From: Heliobacteriaceae bacterium
GTDB taxonomy: Bacteria > Cyanobacteriota > Vampirovibrionia > Gastranaerophilales > Gastranaerophilaceae
Length of the DNA: 5,400 nucleotides
Reading direction: 5' to 3'
Assembly (NCBI GenBank): GCA_031267015.1
Contig: JAIRZW010000114.1
Coordinates: 1 to 5,400, forward strand
Numbering within the stretch: position 1 is the first letter of the stretch; each line of letters starts with the position of its first letter. The notes under the pieces are model-generated. The model saw only the letters and a program-made list of their open reading frames with translations. It was not told the origin of the DNA and ran no database searches. Below are positions 1 to 5,400 of the stretch, piece by piece. Position numbers and translations under genes: made by a program.

Positions 1-846
1 AAAGGGTCTTCTTCTGTCCGCAGGGAGCTCCGGCGGAACGTACGCTAAAAATCCACCGGCAATTTGCAGAGCACCAGCCAAATGTTTGTTAAACCCTTCA
101 AACAATTTGACTGAATGAGTACGCATCGATTTTATCATTTCATTAGTCATGGTTTTTCCCATGGCAGCAGTATAATCTTCATAATAATCTTTAACATACT
201 CATCAAAACTTTTGCTTTTAAAAAAGATTTTTTCAAAGTCGTCAGTTTTAAACTTTACAATACTTGATATAAGTTCATCAAGCTCATTCTGTGCGGACGT
301 GGAAATTTCAATTTCATCCAGCCAGGAATATTCTCCCTTTTTATAACTGACGGTTAAGTTAAGATTTTCTGCTGCTTGTTGCAGTAAGACAAAAGCCTGC
401 TCAAGCCCGAAAAAATTCTCCAGTAGCTTGCGCAATAGTGCCTCTCGTGTTTCATAATTTCCCGTAATGCCTGACAGTCCTTTTTTAAGCGCTTGCAAAC
501 GGTTGTATTCTTTCAAAATTGAAATCAACTCGTTCCTTGTGCCCTCAAGTTTTAAAACTTTTTCAGAGTCAAATTTTATCCCTCGTTCAATCTCAAATAC
601 TTTTTCGAAAGGTATTTTATCATGATCACTATAATCGTTCAATAATACGAGTAAATCCTGACAGTCAAGGTTGCGCTTAATATATTCGGACTTGGTCAAA
701 TTGCCTGTTAATGCTTTTTGAAGCATCATATTGCTCATAAATTCTCTTAGTATAACTTCGACTAATTGACGCTCCTTATTGAACAAATTGGCAATTTTAC
801 TTGCCTCCAGCCTGCTTTCTTCTAAAATTTTATATGCCGTTTCCAA
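1..846 (-). CDS. Unrecognised helical protein, downstream partner of the ketosynthase; C-terminus off the window
   Basis: The minus strand is open without a stop for 282 codons from a TTG start at 846-844 to the left edge, where the gene continues. I translated it by hand: it begins LETAYKILEESRLEASKIAN and reaches AYVPPELPADRRRPF at the edge. The TTG start is chosen because a perfect AAGGAGG lies 7 bases upstream (860-854), and the start is only two bases past the ketosynthase stop; the first in-frame ATG is about 35 codons in and has no such site. The protein is charged and looks almost wholly alpha-helical, with heptad-like stretches around residues 1-35 and 95-150. I see no signal peptide, membrane segment or metal- or nucleotide-binding motif. 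I do not recognise the family. Tight coupling suggests it works with the ketosynthase, which is inference. That it is a real gene is fairly sure; its function is unknown. Confidence 0.8.
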   Translation of the reverse strand, partial: METAYKILEESRLEASKIANLFNKERQLVEVILREFMSNMMLQKALTGNLTKSEYIKRNLDCQDLLVLLNDYSDHDKIPFEKVFEIERGIKFDSEKVLKLEGTRNELISILKEYNRLQALKKGLSGITGNYETREALLRKLLENFFGLEQAFVLLQQAAENLNLTVSYKKGEYSWLDEIEISTSAQNELDELISSIVKFKTDDFEKIFFKSKSFDEYVKDYYEDYTAAMGKTMTNEMIKSMRTHSVKLFEGFNKHLAGALQIAGGFLAYVPPELPADRRRPF

Positions 847-848
847 AA

Positions 849-2066
849 CTATACCTCCTTAAATATCAATGATGTATTAACCCCACCAAAAGCGAAATTA
901 TTTGACATCACGATATTACCCTTAATTTCGCGCCCTTCGCCTTTTATATAATCCAAATCCGCACACGCGGAATCAACCTCATTGAGATTAAGCGTCGGAC
1001 AGAACAAATTATTACGCGCCATTTCAATAGTTAATAACGCTTCTATTGCCCCGCTGGCAGCAAGCGTATGTCCCGTATAGCTTTTTATTGAACTAATCGG
1101 GACAGCGCGTTTGAATACATCAGCTACAGCCAGACTTTCGCAAATATCGCCGCTTGTAGTGCCTGTTCCATGCGCATTAATATAACAAATGTCATCTGCG
1201 TTTATGTTTGCGTCCTGTAAAGCAAGCTCAAAACATTTTCCCTGCGTAGCTCTGTTGGGCGAAGTAATATGCTTCCCGTCCGTATTGGTTCCAAACCCCA
1301 ATACCTCCGCATAAATCTTCGCTCCGCGTTTTTTCGCATGTTCATATTCTTCCAAAACCAATGTTGCCGCACCCTCACCAACAACGATGCCATCTCTTTC
1401 CACATCAAAAGGCGAAGGAGTTAATTCAGGTGTAGAGTTTTTTAAGCTCGCGGAAAATAAAACATCAAAAGTTTCCACCATAGTAAAATGGGCTTCTTCC
1501 GCACCACCTGCAATCATGACTGTCTGAACCTCATTTTTTATAGCCTCATAAGCCATTCCGATAGCCATAGCCCCGGAAGCACAAGCAACAGACGCATTAT
1601 AACATCTTCCGGCAGTATTAAACAAAAGCGATATATTAGCAGCGGCAGTATGTGACATTGCAATAGGAAAAGTACATGCAGTAATATAACTGCAATCCTT
1701 TTCAATATCCGACCTTACAAAATCAGAAACCCCTCTTTCCATAGCGCCAACCGACGACCCGTAGGCAACCCCGGTCTGTCCGTTTGTAAGTATGTCTTGG
1801 CCAAGCCCTGCATCCTGAACAGCATCCTGCGCCGAAACAGCACCGTAAAGAGCAGCTTTACCCATTGTACGCGTAAATTTCCTGTCAATATTACAGTTAA
1901 AACCGCTCACAGGCGCAATAAGTTTTGTATTTAACCCTTTGTATTCTTCAAGTTTCGGTGAATACTGCACACAGTTTTTAGCAATATGCAACCGTTCAAA
2001 TGCTTCTTTCACACTTGAACCCAGCCCGGATACAATACCCATACCAGTTACAACTACTCGTTTCAT
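849..2066 (-). CDS. Beta-ketoacyl-ACP synthase, FabF/KAS II type, resembling aryl-polyene ketosynthases
   Basis: A complete 405-residue thiolase-fold ketosynthase, the usual length for FabF-type enzymes. It joins an acyl thioester to malonyl-ACP by decarboxylative Claisen condensation in the cytosol. The N-terminus MKRVVVTGMGIVSGLG is the family's usual start, which supports the ATG at 2066. The catalytic triad is visible: Cys162 in VACASGA, His299 in NAHGTGT, His333 in TGHTLAASGA, with Lys328 in the SIKSYTGH stretch. The C-terminal gate loop is NNFAFGGVNTSLIF. Several stretches (LNTKLIAPV near 45-53, GGAEEAHFT, ELTPSPFDVERDGIVVGEG, GFGTNTDGKH) look more like the ketosynthases of aryl-polyene clusters (ApeO/ApeR type) than housekeeping FabF; this is a judgement from memory. 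The active-site segment is ACASG rather than the ACATS of canonical FabF. It is first in a leftward operon, with a promoter only 8 bases upstream and no Shine-Dalgarno sequence. Housekeeping fabF remains possible. Confidence 0.93.
   Translation of the reverse strand: MKRVVVTGMGIVSGLGSSVKEAFERLHIAKNCVQYSPKLEEYKGLNTKLIAPVSGFNCNIDRKFTRTMGKAALYGAVSAQDAVQDAGLGQDILTNGQTGVAYGSSVGAMERGVSDFVRSDIEKDCSYITACTFPIAMSHTAAANISLLFNTAGRCYNASVACASGAMAIGMAYEAIKNEVQTVMIAGGAEEAHFTMVETFDVLFSASLKNSTPELTPSPFDVERDGIVVGEGAATLVLEEYEHAKKRGAKIYAEVLGFGTNTDGKHITSPNRATQGKCFELALQDANINADDICYINAHGTGTTSGDICESLAVADVFKRAVPISSIKSYTGHTLAASGAIEALLTIEMARNNLFCPTLNLNEVDSACADLDYIKGEGREIKGNIVMSNNFAFGGVNTSLIFKEV
854..860 (-). promoter_or_regulatory. 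Ribosome binding site that fixes the TTG start of the leftmost gene
   Basis: On the minus strand AAGGAGG (860-854) is followed by seven bases and then TTG at 846. The site lies within the last codons of the ketosynthase (K-E-V-stop), so a ribosome finishing that gene is placed to start the next one. This is the strongest Shine-Dalgarno sequence in the window and the main reason for accepting a TTG start. Confidence 0.85.
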
Positions 2067-2074
2067 ATACCGAT

Positions 2075-2083
2075 ATTATAGCA
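2075..2083 (-). promoter_or_regulatory. Extended -10 promoter for the ketosynthase operon, probably leaderless
   Basis: On the minus strand TGCTATAAT (2083-2075) is a perfect TGnTATAAT extended -10 box, and the fuller TGTGCTATAAT fits the TRTGn form. No good -35 hexamer lies 16-18 bases upstream, which extended -10 promoters tolerate. The expected start point, about 2068, is two bases before the ATG at 2066, so there is no room for a ribosome binding site. Confidence 0.65.
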
Positions 2084-2084
2084 C

Positions 2085-2096
2085 AAAAAATTTTTT
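2085..2096. promoter_or_regulatory. A6T6 tract between the two divergent -10 boxes
   Basis: A perfect AAAAAATTTTTT palindrome sits almost midway between the two divergent -10 boxes. A-tracts of this kind bend or stiffen DNA and can raise promoter strength or bind nucleoid proteins; whether this one does is inference. Confidence 0.4.
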
Positions 2097-2098
2097 CA

Positions 2099-2107
2099 TG
2101 ATATAAT
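2099..2107 (+). promoter_or_regulatory. Extended -10 promoter for the glycosyltransferase-apt operon, probably leaderless
   Basis: TGATATAAT (2099-2107) is a perfect TGnTATAAT box seven bases before the ATG at 2115. The predicted start point, about 2114, leaves zero or one untranslated base. No convincing -35 hexamer is present. If translation instead began at the GTG codon at 2127, which has AAGGA at 2118-2122 before it, the leader would be about 13 bases. Confidence 0.65.
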
Positions 2108-2114
2108 ACTTATT

Positions 2115-3506
2115 ATGAAGGAACGTGTGATCTTATTTACGATATTTTTCGGGCTGGGTGTGTTTATTTATATATTCCAGAGCTACTTTAATACAGTGTG
2201 GGGACTGGCGTTCCTGTGCACGCTTATGGCGGTTTATGCGCTTTTTTCAACGCTTGCGTATAAAATCAAAAGCCGCAAACTTCTGAAATACCCGCCTGTA
2301 ATTAACCATGACTATAAACCGCTCGTAACCGTGATGATTCCGGCACATGATGAGGAAGGCGTAATCGCAGGTACGGTTGAAAATATTCTCAGTATGGATT
2401 ACGAAAACTTTGAAATCATTGTAATCGACGACCGCAGCACGGATAACACGGCTTCCGTGATTAAGGATTTGGAAAGCAGGCATGCCAAAGTTACGGCGTT
2501 TATTCGTGAGAAAGACGCTTTTCCGGGCAAATCCGCGGTTCTGAACGACGCGTTCAAAATCGCCAAAGGTGAAGCAATCCTTGTGTTTGACGCTGACGCG
2601 ACAGTCGGGCCGGATTTCCTGACAAAGCTCGTCCCGAACCTTGAGCCCGAAGACGTTGGCGCGGTTCAGGCAAGAAAAATCATCAGAAACAAGGATTATA
2701 ATTTTCTGACGCGCTGCCAGAATAACGAATACACAATGGATACGCACTTTCAGATTTGCCGCGACTCGGTGAAAGGCGCGGTAGAACTTCGCGGAAACGG
2801 AGAATTAATCAAACGCAAAGCGCTTGAAGACATCAACGGCTGGAATAATGAAACAATTACGGACGATTTGGACATGTCTACGAGGCTTCATATAAAAGGC
2901 TGGGACGTGCGTTTTTGCATGGATGCCGTCGTATATGAAGAGGGTATAATATACATTTACCCCCTGTTCCGCCAGCGCAGAAGATGGCTTGAAGGCACAA
3001 TCCGGCGTTATTTAGAGTATTCGGGCGATGCGCTTACATCCAGAAAAATGTCTCTTCGCGCAAGCGTGGACATGTTTGCGTATATCTCGGAATTTATCAT
3101 GCCGCTGTGGCTTGTTATGGAAATCGGGATTCGCGGTTTCAAAGTCCTTGCGCGTGATGCTTCACCGCACATGCTTTATTCATCGCTGATTATCGGGTGT
3201 GTAATCGGAATCGGGTTTTTGCTTGCGGCGCGTTACAGTTTAAGACGTTACGACCATTTATCGCGCATAGAGGCGCTAAAACAGGCATGTGCAACCTCTG
3301 TTTACCTTCTGGTTGTCTGGTTTCCGCTTGTAATGTTCATCTGCGCAAAGATTTTGTTTTGCAGAAAGGATATGAACTGGGGTAAAACCGCACATGGATT
3401 GGTTATTGAGGAAGAAGAACATTTAGCGGCAAAAGCCAAAAGGATTACCCGTCAGGTTGTAAATAAGATGAAAGAGGAAGCACTTAGTTTGGGAGGCAGA
3501 AAATGA
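2115..3506 (+). CDS. Membrane-anchored family 2 glycosyltransferase with QxxRW motif (processive synthase type)
   Basis: A complete 463-residue protein. Two N-terminal membrane helices (about 5-23 and 28-49) lead into a cytosolic GT-A domain (about 70-300). This carries the expected nucleotide-sugar and metal motifs: PAHDE at 76-80, IDDRSTDNT with Asp105/106, FDADA with the DxD at Asp159-Asp161, the acceptor/catalytic TDD at 249-251, and QRRRW at 287-291, a match to QxxRW. Three more hydrophobic segments follow (about 318-338, 353-373, 393-415), then a charged tail. This is the layout of processive beta-glycan synthases such as those for poly-N-acetylglucosamine, hyaluronan or cellulose, so the likely role is polymerising a surface polysaccharide or extending a glycolipid from a UDP-sugar. 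The sugar cannot be told from sequence. No PilZ domain is visible, so direct c-di-GMP control as in BcsA is not indicated. It is translationally coupled to apt. The ATG is chosen because it gives the full first helix; GTG at 2127 is an alternative. GC-rich codons (gcg, cgc) are commoner than in the leftmost gene. Confidence 0.9.
   Translation: MKERVILFTIFFGLGVFIYIFQSYFNTVWGLAFLCTLMAVYALFSTLAYKIKSRKLLKYPPVINHDYKPLVTVMIPAHDEEGVIAGTVENILSMDYENFEIIVIDDRSTDNTASVIKDLESRHAKVTAFIREKDAFPGKSAVLNDAFKIAKGEAILVFDADATVGPDFLTKLVPNLEPEDVGAVQARKIIRNKDYNFLTRCQNNEYTMDTHFQICRDSVKGAVELRGNGELIKRKALEDINGWNNETITDDLDMSTRLHIKGWDVRFCMDAVVYEEGIIYIYPLFRQRRRWLEGTIRRYLEYSGDALTSRKMSLRASVDMFAYISEFIMPLWLVMEIGIRGFKVLARDASPHMLYSSLIIGCVIGIGFLLAARYSLRRYDHLSRIEALKQACATSVYLLVVWFPLVMFICAKILFCRKDMNWGKTAHGLVIEEEEHLAAKAKRITRQVVNKMKEEALSLGGRK
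3491..3496 (+). promoter_or_regulatory. Ribosome binding site for apt inside the end of the glycosyltransferase gene
   Basis: GGGAGG lies six bases before the apt ATG at 3503, within the last codons of the glycosyltransferase. With the ATGA overlap at 3503-3506 it indicates translational coupling and fixes the apt start. Confidence 0.75.
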
Positions 3507-4027
3507 ATGTAATTACGGATGTTAAAGCTCAAATCAGAGATGTAGCGGACTTTCCGCAAGAGGGCATAATTTTCCGTGACATTACGACTGCGCTGAAAGA
3601 GCCTGAAACCCTTCGTACTATGATTGATTACTTGTGCGACCGTTTTAAGGACGAAAAAATAGATTATGTTGCGGGTATAGAGAGCCGCGGGTTTATTTTC
3701 GGCATGCCAATGGCGTATAAGCTTAATGCGGGATTCGTGCCGATAAGAAAGCCGAATAAGCTTCCGGCAGCGACTTACAGCCAGAGTTACGAGCTGGAAT
3801 ACGGCACAGATACGCTTGAGATTCACGCGGACGCGCTTGGACCCGGGGCGCGGGTTTTGATTGTGGACGACCTTTTGGCAACCGGCGGAACAGCGGAAGC
3901 AGCGTGTAAATTAGTCAAAAAAACAGGGGTGCAATTAGTCGGCATAGCGTTTCTAATCGAATTAACAGCGCTTGAAGGCCGCAAAAAGCTTTCGTGCGAG
4001 AACATCGTGTCAATGCTCGAATATTAG
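3503..4027 (+). CDS. apt: Adenine phosphoribosyltransferase
   Basis: A complete 174-residue enzyme, the usual length for bacterial APRT. It makes AMP and pyrophosphate from adenine and PRPP in purine salvage, as a cytosolic enzyme that is normally dimeric. Diagnostic segments appear in order: [13 protein letters not shown] at 16-28, which matches the APRT-specific N-terminal FPxxGIxFxDIT signature; [10 protein letters not shown] at 58-67; [10 protein letters not shown] at 80-89, the flexible-loop region; and the PRPP-binding [13 protein letters not shown] at 118-130, with the paired acidic residues Asp122-Asp123. Nothing essential appears missing. It overlaps the glycosyltransferase by four bases (ATGA) and so is the second gene of that operon. 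The pairing has no evident metabolic logic, though the released pyrophosphate and purine balance are general cell needs. No separate promoter was seen before it. Confidence 0.97.
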   Translation: MNVITDVKAQIRDVADFPQEGIIFRDITTALKEPETLRTMIDYLCDRFKDEKIDYVAGIESRGFIFGMPMAYKLNAGFVPIRKPNKLPAATYSQSYELEYGTDTLEIHADALGPGARVLIVDDLLATGGTAEAACKLVKKTGVQLVGIAFLIELTALEGRKKLSCENIVSMLEY

Positions 4028-4097
4028 AAATAAAGGACATTGAAAATTAAATAAAGGGATAGCCCGACCTCCAACGCGCTTACAAACATTTTACGTT

Positions 4098-4126
4098 AAA
4101 AAAGCCCTAGAATGCCTAGAGCTTTT
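4098..4126 (-). terminator. Intrinsic terminator reading leftward
   Basis: On the minus strand the arms AAAAGCTCTAG and CTAGGGCTTTT pair over 11 bp around a GCATT loop, including one U-G wobble, followed by further T residues to give a run of six. On the plus strand the wobble becomes a C-A mismatch and the T-run is only four, so the structure is better suited to leftward transcripts. It could end either the 4266-5400 gene's mRNA or a separate small RNA, and may also act weakly on apt transcripts. Confidence 0.7.
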
Positions 4127-4131
4127 AATTA

Positions 4132-4147
4132 AATTAATTAATTAATT
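4132..4147. repeat. Short tandem repeat, four AATT copies
   Basis: Four perfect AATT units in tandem, with partial copies on both sides, form the AT-rich linker between the two hairpins. It is self-complementary and is prone to length change by slippage. Confidence 0.6.
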
Positions 4148-4160
4148 ACGATCTTCATGT

Positions 4161-4220
4161 AAGGGGCGACAAAACGGTTAAGTCATACGACGGCTAAGCC
4201 GTTTCCCTTTATTTTTATTA
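4161..4220 (+). terminator. Hairpin plus T-rich tail, possible terminator for the glycosyltransferase-apt mRNA
   Basis: On the plus strand AAGGG (4161-4165) and AAACGG (4172-4177) pair with CCGTTT (4199-4204) and CCCTT (4205-4209). A competing tight hairpin, ACGGC-TAA-GCCGT (4190-4202), can form inside. The tail TATTTTTATTA is T-rich but interrupted. It lies about 130 bases after the apt stop. The same arms form the 5' hairpin of the minus-strand RNA candidate, so its true strand is uncertain. Confidence 0.45.
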
Positions 4221-4244
4221 TAAACTATTTTTTATAAAAGTCAA
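4217..4244 (-). promoter_or_regulatory. Near-consensus sigma-70 promoter reading leftward from the intergenic region
   Basis: On the minus strand TTGACT (4244-4239) and TATAAT (4222-4217) are separated by 16 bases, matching 11 of 12 consensus positions. It begins 22 bases after the stop codon of the gene at 4266-5400 and points away from it into non-coding DNA, with no protein gene of its own strand downstream for over 2 kb. That makes a small RNA the natural product. AT-richness raises the chance of a random match. Confidence 0.5.
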
Positions 4245-4265
4245 GTACTAAAGGTGGGTATGATA

Positions 4266-5399
4266 CTACGAGAAAGCTTTGAATGAGCGTTCAGTATTTT
4301 TGCTGATAATAGTTTTTACTGAATCGTATTCTGTCTGAAGCGCATTGTGTTGTGTATCAAGCTTTTTAAGGTCGAGGTCGTAGCGTTTGTCTTTAACTTG
4401 AATTTCTTCGACTGCTTTTTTGTATTTAACTTCGGCTTTTGCAACGGCAAGCGAGTTGTCTTGTCTTGAAATATCGCTTAAGTTATCGTAAGTGCAGGCT
4501 TTCCAGTCGGTTTTCTTCAAACCAGGATACAGTCCTGAGCCTTTCTCGCTGAATACAACCTGTTCCATAGCAAGTGTGCCGGTTTCAAGCGCGTATTGAA
4601 GATAGTCGGCATTGTTAATTTTGTTATCATCAAGTACGTCGAATTTGTTAGAGGGTTCTTCTTTTGCTGTTTCGCTGATACCGCCCATTCTGTACCAAAG
4701 GTTAGTGTACCATTGGCATTTAGGGTCATCTTCGTTAACAATTTTGTCAGGAGTTTCAGATAATTTCTTTAACATTTCATTGTAGTTATTAGTAATAGCC
4801 TGAGCATTGTTCATATAGGCAGTAAACTCATTATATCTTTGCGTGTATGCCATTAAGTCGTCCATATATGACTCTTGGGCATAAACAGGTACATTGAGTG
4901 AAATCATCATGTCATCGTTAAGGCTCTTTATTAATACTCTTATACTCCTATTATTGTTTCTCGTATCTGTATCCGGTACATTACTATTATCAAAGGACCC
5001 TGATGAAGTGCCATCATCTGCATAATGTGTAACTGTAACATTACTAGTAAATCTTTCGACAATTATAGCCGTATCGATTATTTTTTCGCCCACTGTTTTT
5101 AATCTCAGCGTATTGTCTGGGTTAATAGCATATTGAAATTGCAATAACATATCTGTCGGAGGAGTATTACCATTATCAAGATAAGCTTGTAATGTGGCTT
5201 TCTGGACTGCATTTTCTGCTACTGTGTAATTTTCAACTTTTGTCCCAACAGATCCCAGCTCAGCTTTTTGTACAAATGCACCAGTCCAGTTGTAATCGTC
5301 ATAGTCATTTGGGTTGAATTTTAGAGATGTAATTGAACTTTGATAAGTAGCGTTATCACCATAACTTTTTTGATTAGTGGACTTCAGTCCACTAATCAA
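4266..5399 (-). CDS. Probable structural or surface protein with C-terminal coiled coil; N-terminus beyond the window
   Basis: The frame is open for 377 codons from the right edge to a TAG at 4268-4266. The first codon available as a start is a TTG at the extreme edge inside a palindrome, so I treat the gene as 5'-partial. Residue numbers are from that codon. Residues 1-170 are rich in Asn, Asp, Thr and Ser and look like a beta-rich, non-enzymatic region. Residues 175-215 are helical (many Tyr/Asn/Met). A distinctive block DPKCQWYTNLWYRMGG lies at 225-240. Residues 315-370 are a charged coiled coil ending LDTQHNALQTEYDSVK…ERSFKAFS. Only two cysteines are seen (229, 302). No membrane segment or sorting motif appears at the C-terminus. 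From memory this C-terminal module occurs in proteins of unknown function in gut Melainabacteria; its helical end recalls axial or filament proteins, but I cannot assign a function. The stop is followed by no terminator until 4126-4098. Confidence 0.82.
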   Translation of the reverse strand: MISGLKSTNQKSYGDNATYQSSITSLKFNPNDYDDYNWTGAFVQKAELGSVGTKVENYTVAENAVQKATLQAYLDNGNTPPTDMLLQFQYAINPDNTLRLKTVGEKIIDTAIIVERFTSNVTVTHYADDGTSSGSFDNSNVPDTDTRNNNRSIRVLIKSLNDDMMISLNVPVYAQESYMDDLMAYTQRYNEFTAYMNNAQAITNNYNEMLKKLSETPDKIVNEDDPKCQWYTNLWYRMGGISETAKEEPSNKFDVLDDNKINNADYLQYALETGTLAMEQVVFSEKGSGLYPGLKKTDWKACTYDNLSDISRQDNSLAVAKAEVKYKKAVEEIQVKDKRYDLDLKKLDTQHNALQTEYDSVKTIISKNTERSFKAFS

Positions 5400-5400
5400 A
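5369..5400. repeat. Perfect 15-bp inverted repeat with 2-bp centre at the window edge
   Basis: TTTGATTAGTGGACT (5369-5383) is followed by TC and then its exact reverse complement (5386-5400), ending on the last base of the window. It lies inside the open frame of the rightmost gene, encoding the LISGLKSTNQ stretch on the minus strand. It may be a real hairpin, a recombination or invertible site, or a fold-back artefact at a contig end. Confidence 0.85.

Larger units (their letters stand above)
4098..4210 (-). ncRNA. Candidate small RNA, about 113 nt
   Basis: The minus strand has a near-consensus promoter (4244-4217), a predicted start near 4210 and an intrinsic terminator ending near 4098. 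Between them the RNA would form an imperfect 5' hairpin (4209-4161): AAGGG with CCCUU, AAACGG with CCGUUU, UUA with UAA, and a GUC-GUAU-GAC tip, with a six-base bulge on the 3' side. A single-stranded AU-rich linker and the terminator hairpin follow, the general shape of many trans-acting small RNAs. No sizeable reading frame is present: ATG starts inside end after a few codons. I do not recognise it as 6S, SRP RNA or a known riboswitch. It could instead be the 3' untranslated region of the 4266-5400 gene, with the promoter a chance match in AT-rich DNA. Confidence 0.4.
4049..4214. repeat. 11-bp inverted repeat bracketing the intergenic structures
   Basis: AAATAAAGGGA at 4049-4059 recurs as its exact reverse complement at 4204-4214, enclosing 144 bases that contain both hairpins and the AATT repeat. 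No target-site duplication is evident outside the arms and similarity does not extend inward. It may be a remnant of a small non-coding element, a long-range RNA closing stem, or chance in AT-rich DNA. Confidence 0.35.

Noticed and set aside
1202..1408. 68-codon minus-strand frame inside the ketosynthase gene
   Set aside because: It overlaps the ketosynthase in another frame on the same strand, where the true frame carries the conserved motifs.
2247..2747. 166-codon open frame on the minus strand inside the glycosyltransferase gene
   Set aside because: It is antisense to a gene with a full set of GT2 motifs, has no promoter or ribosome site of note, and its product looks like no protein family.
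3197..3385. 62-codon plus-strand frame inside the glycosyltransferase gene
   Set aside because: Out-of-frame shadow of the membrane-helix region; no support of its own.
3452..3826. 124-codon minus-strand frame across the glycosyltransferase-apt junction
   Set aside because: It is antisense to well-supported apt coding sequence and to the coupled junction; it is a shadow frame.
3823..4005. 60-codon minus-strand frame inside apt
   Set aside because: Antisense to the PRPP-binding motif of apt; low-complexity product.
4161..4209. Riboswitch-like competing hairpins on the plus strand
   Set aside because: No plus-strand gene lies downstream to be controlled, and no conserved aptamer core I know is present; terminator or small-RNA readings fit better.
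4251..4286. AAGGTGG followed by an ATG and eight codons on the plus strand
   Set aside because: The peptide is only eight residues and overlaps the 3' end of the opposite-strand gene; most likely chance.
4517..4741. 74-codon minus-strand frame inside the rightmost gene
   Set aside because: Out-of-frame shadow within a longer frame that has coherent protein composition.

Overview
The window reads as bacterial chromosome of low to moderate GC with compact genes, short operons and sigma-70-type promoters. My best guess at the lineage is a non-photosynthetic relative of cyanobacteria (Melainabacteria/Vampirovibrionia, Gastranaerophilales). This rests mainly on the C-terminal module of the rightmost protein (…LDTQHNALQTEYDSVK…ERSFKAFS), which I associate from memory with that group. 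It is an inference, not a database result.

Layout. Bases 1-2066 are a leftward operon: a FabF-type ketosynthase (2066→849), then, two bases past its stop, an unrecognised mostly helical protein starting at a TTG (846→1, running off the left edge). The two are linked by a perfect Shine-Dalgarno sequence lying inside the last codons of the ketosynthase. Bases 2067-2114 are a 48-bp divergent promoter region. On each strand a TGnTATAAT extended -10 box sits only 7-8 bases from the start codon, so both mRNAs should be leaderless or nearly so. Bases 2115-4027 are a rightward pair: a membrane-bound GT2 glycosyltransferase with the QxxRW motif, and apt (adenine phosphoribosyltransferase), joined by an ATGA stop/start overlap.

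Bases 4028-4265 separate convergent genes but are rich in structure. On the minus strand there is a near-consensus promoter, a long imperfect hairpin, an AATT-repeat linker and an intrinsic terminator whose stem is fully paired only in the minus-strand RNA. Together they outline a possible small RNA of about 113 nt. The alternative is a pair of nested convergent terminators. Bases 4266-5400 hold the 3' part of a leftward gene for a probable structural or surface protein with a C-terminal coiled coil. The window ends in a perfect 15-bp inverted repeat that falls inside this gene.

Functionally, the ketosynthase resembles the kind found in aryl-polyene-type clusters rather than housekeeping FabF, so the left operon may belong to a specialised acyl or polyene pathway. 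The GT2 enzyme probably builds a cell-surface polysaccharide or glycolipid, while apt is purine salvage and seems a passenger. No mobile element, CRISPR array, tRNA or rRNA was seen.
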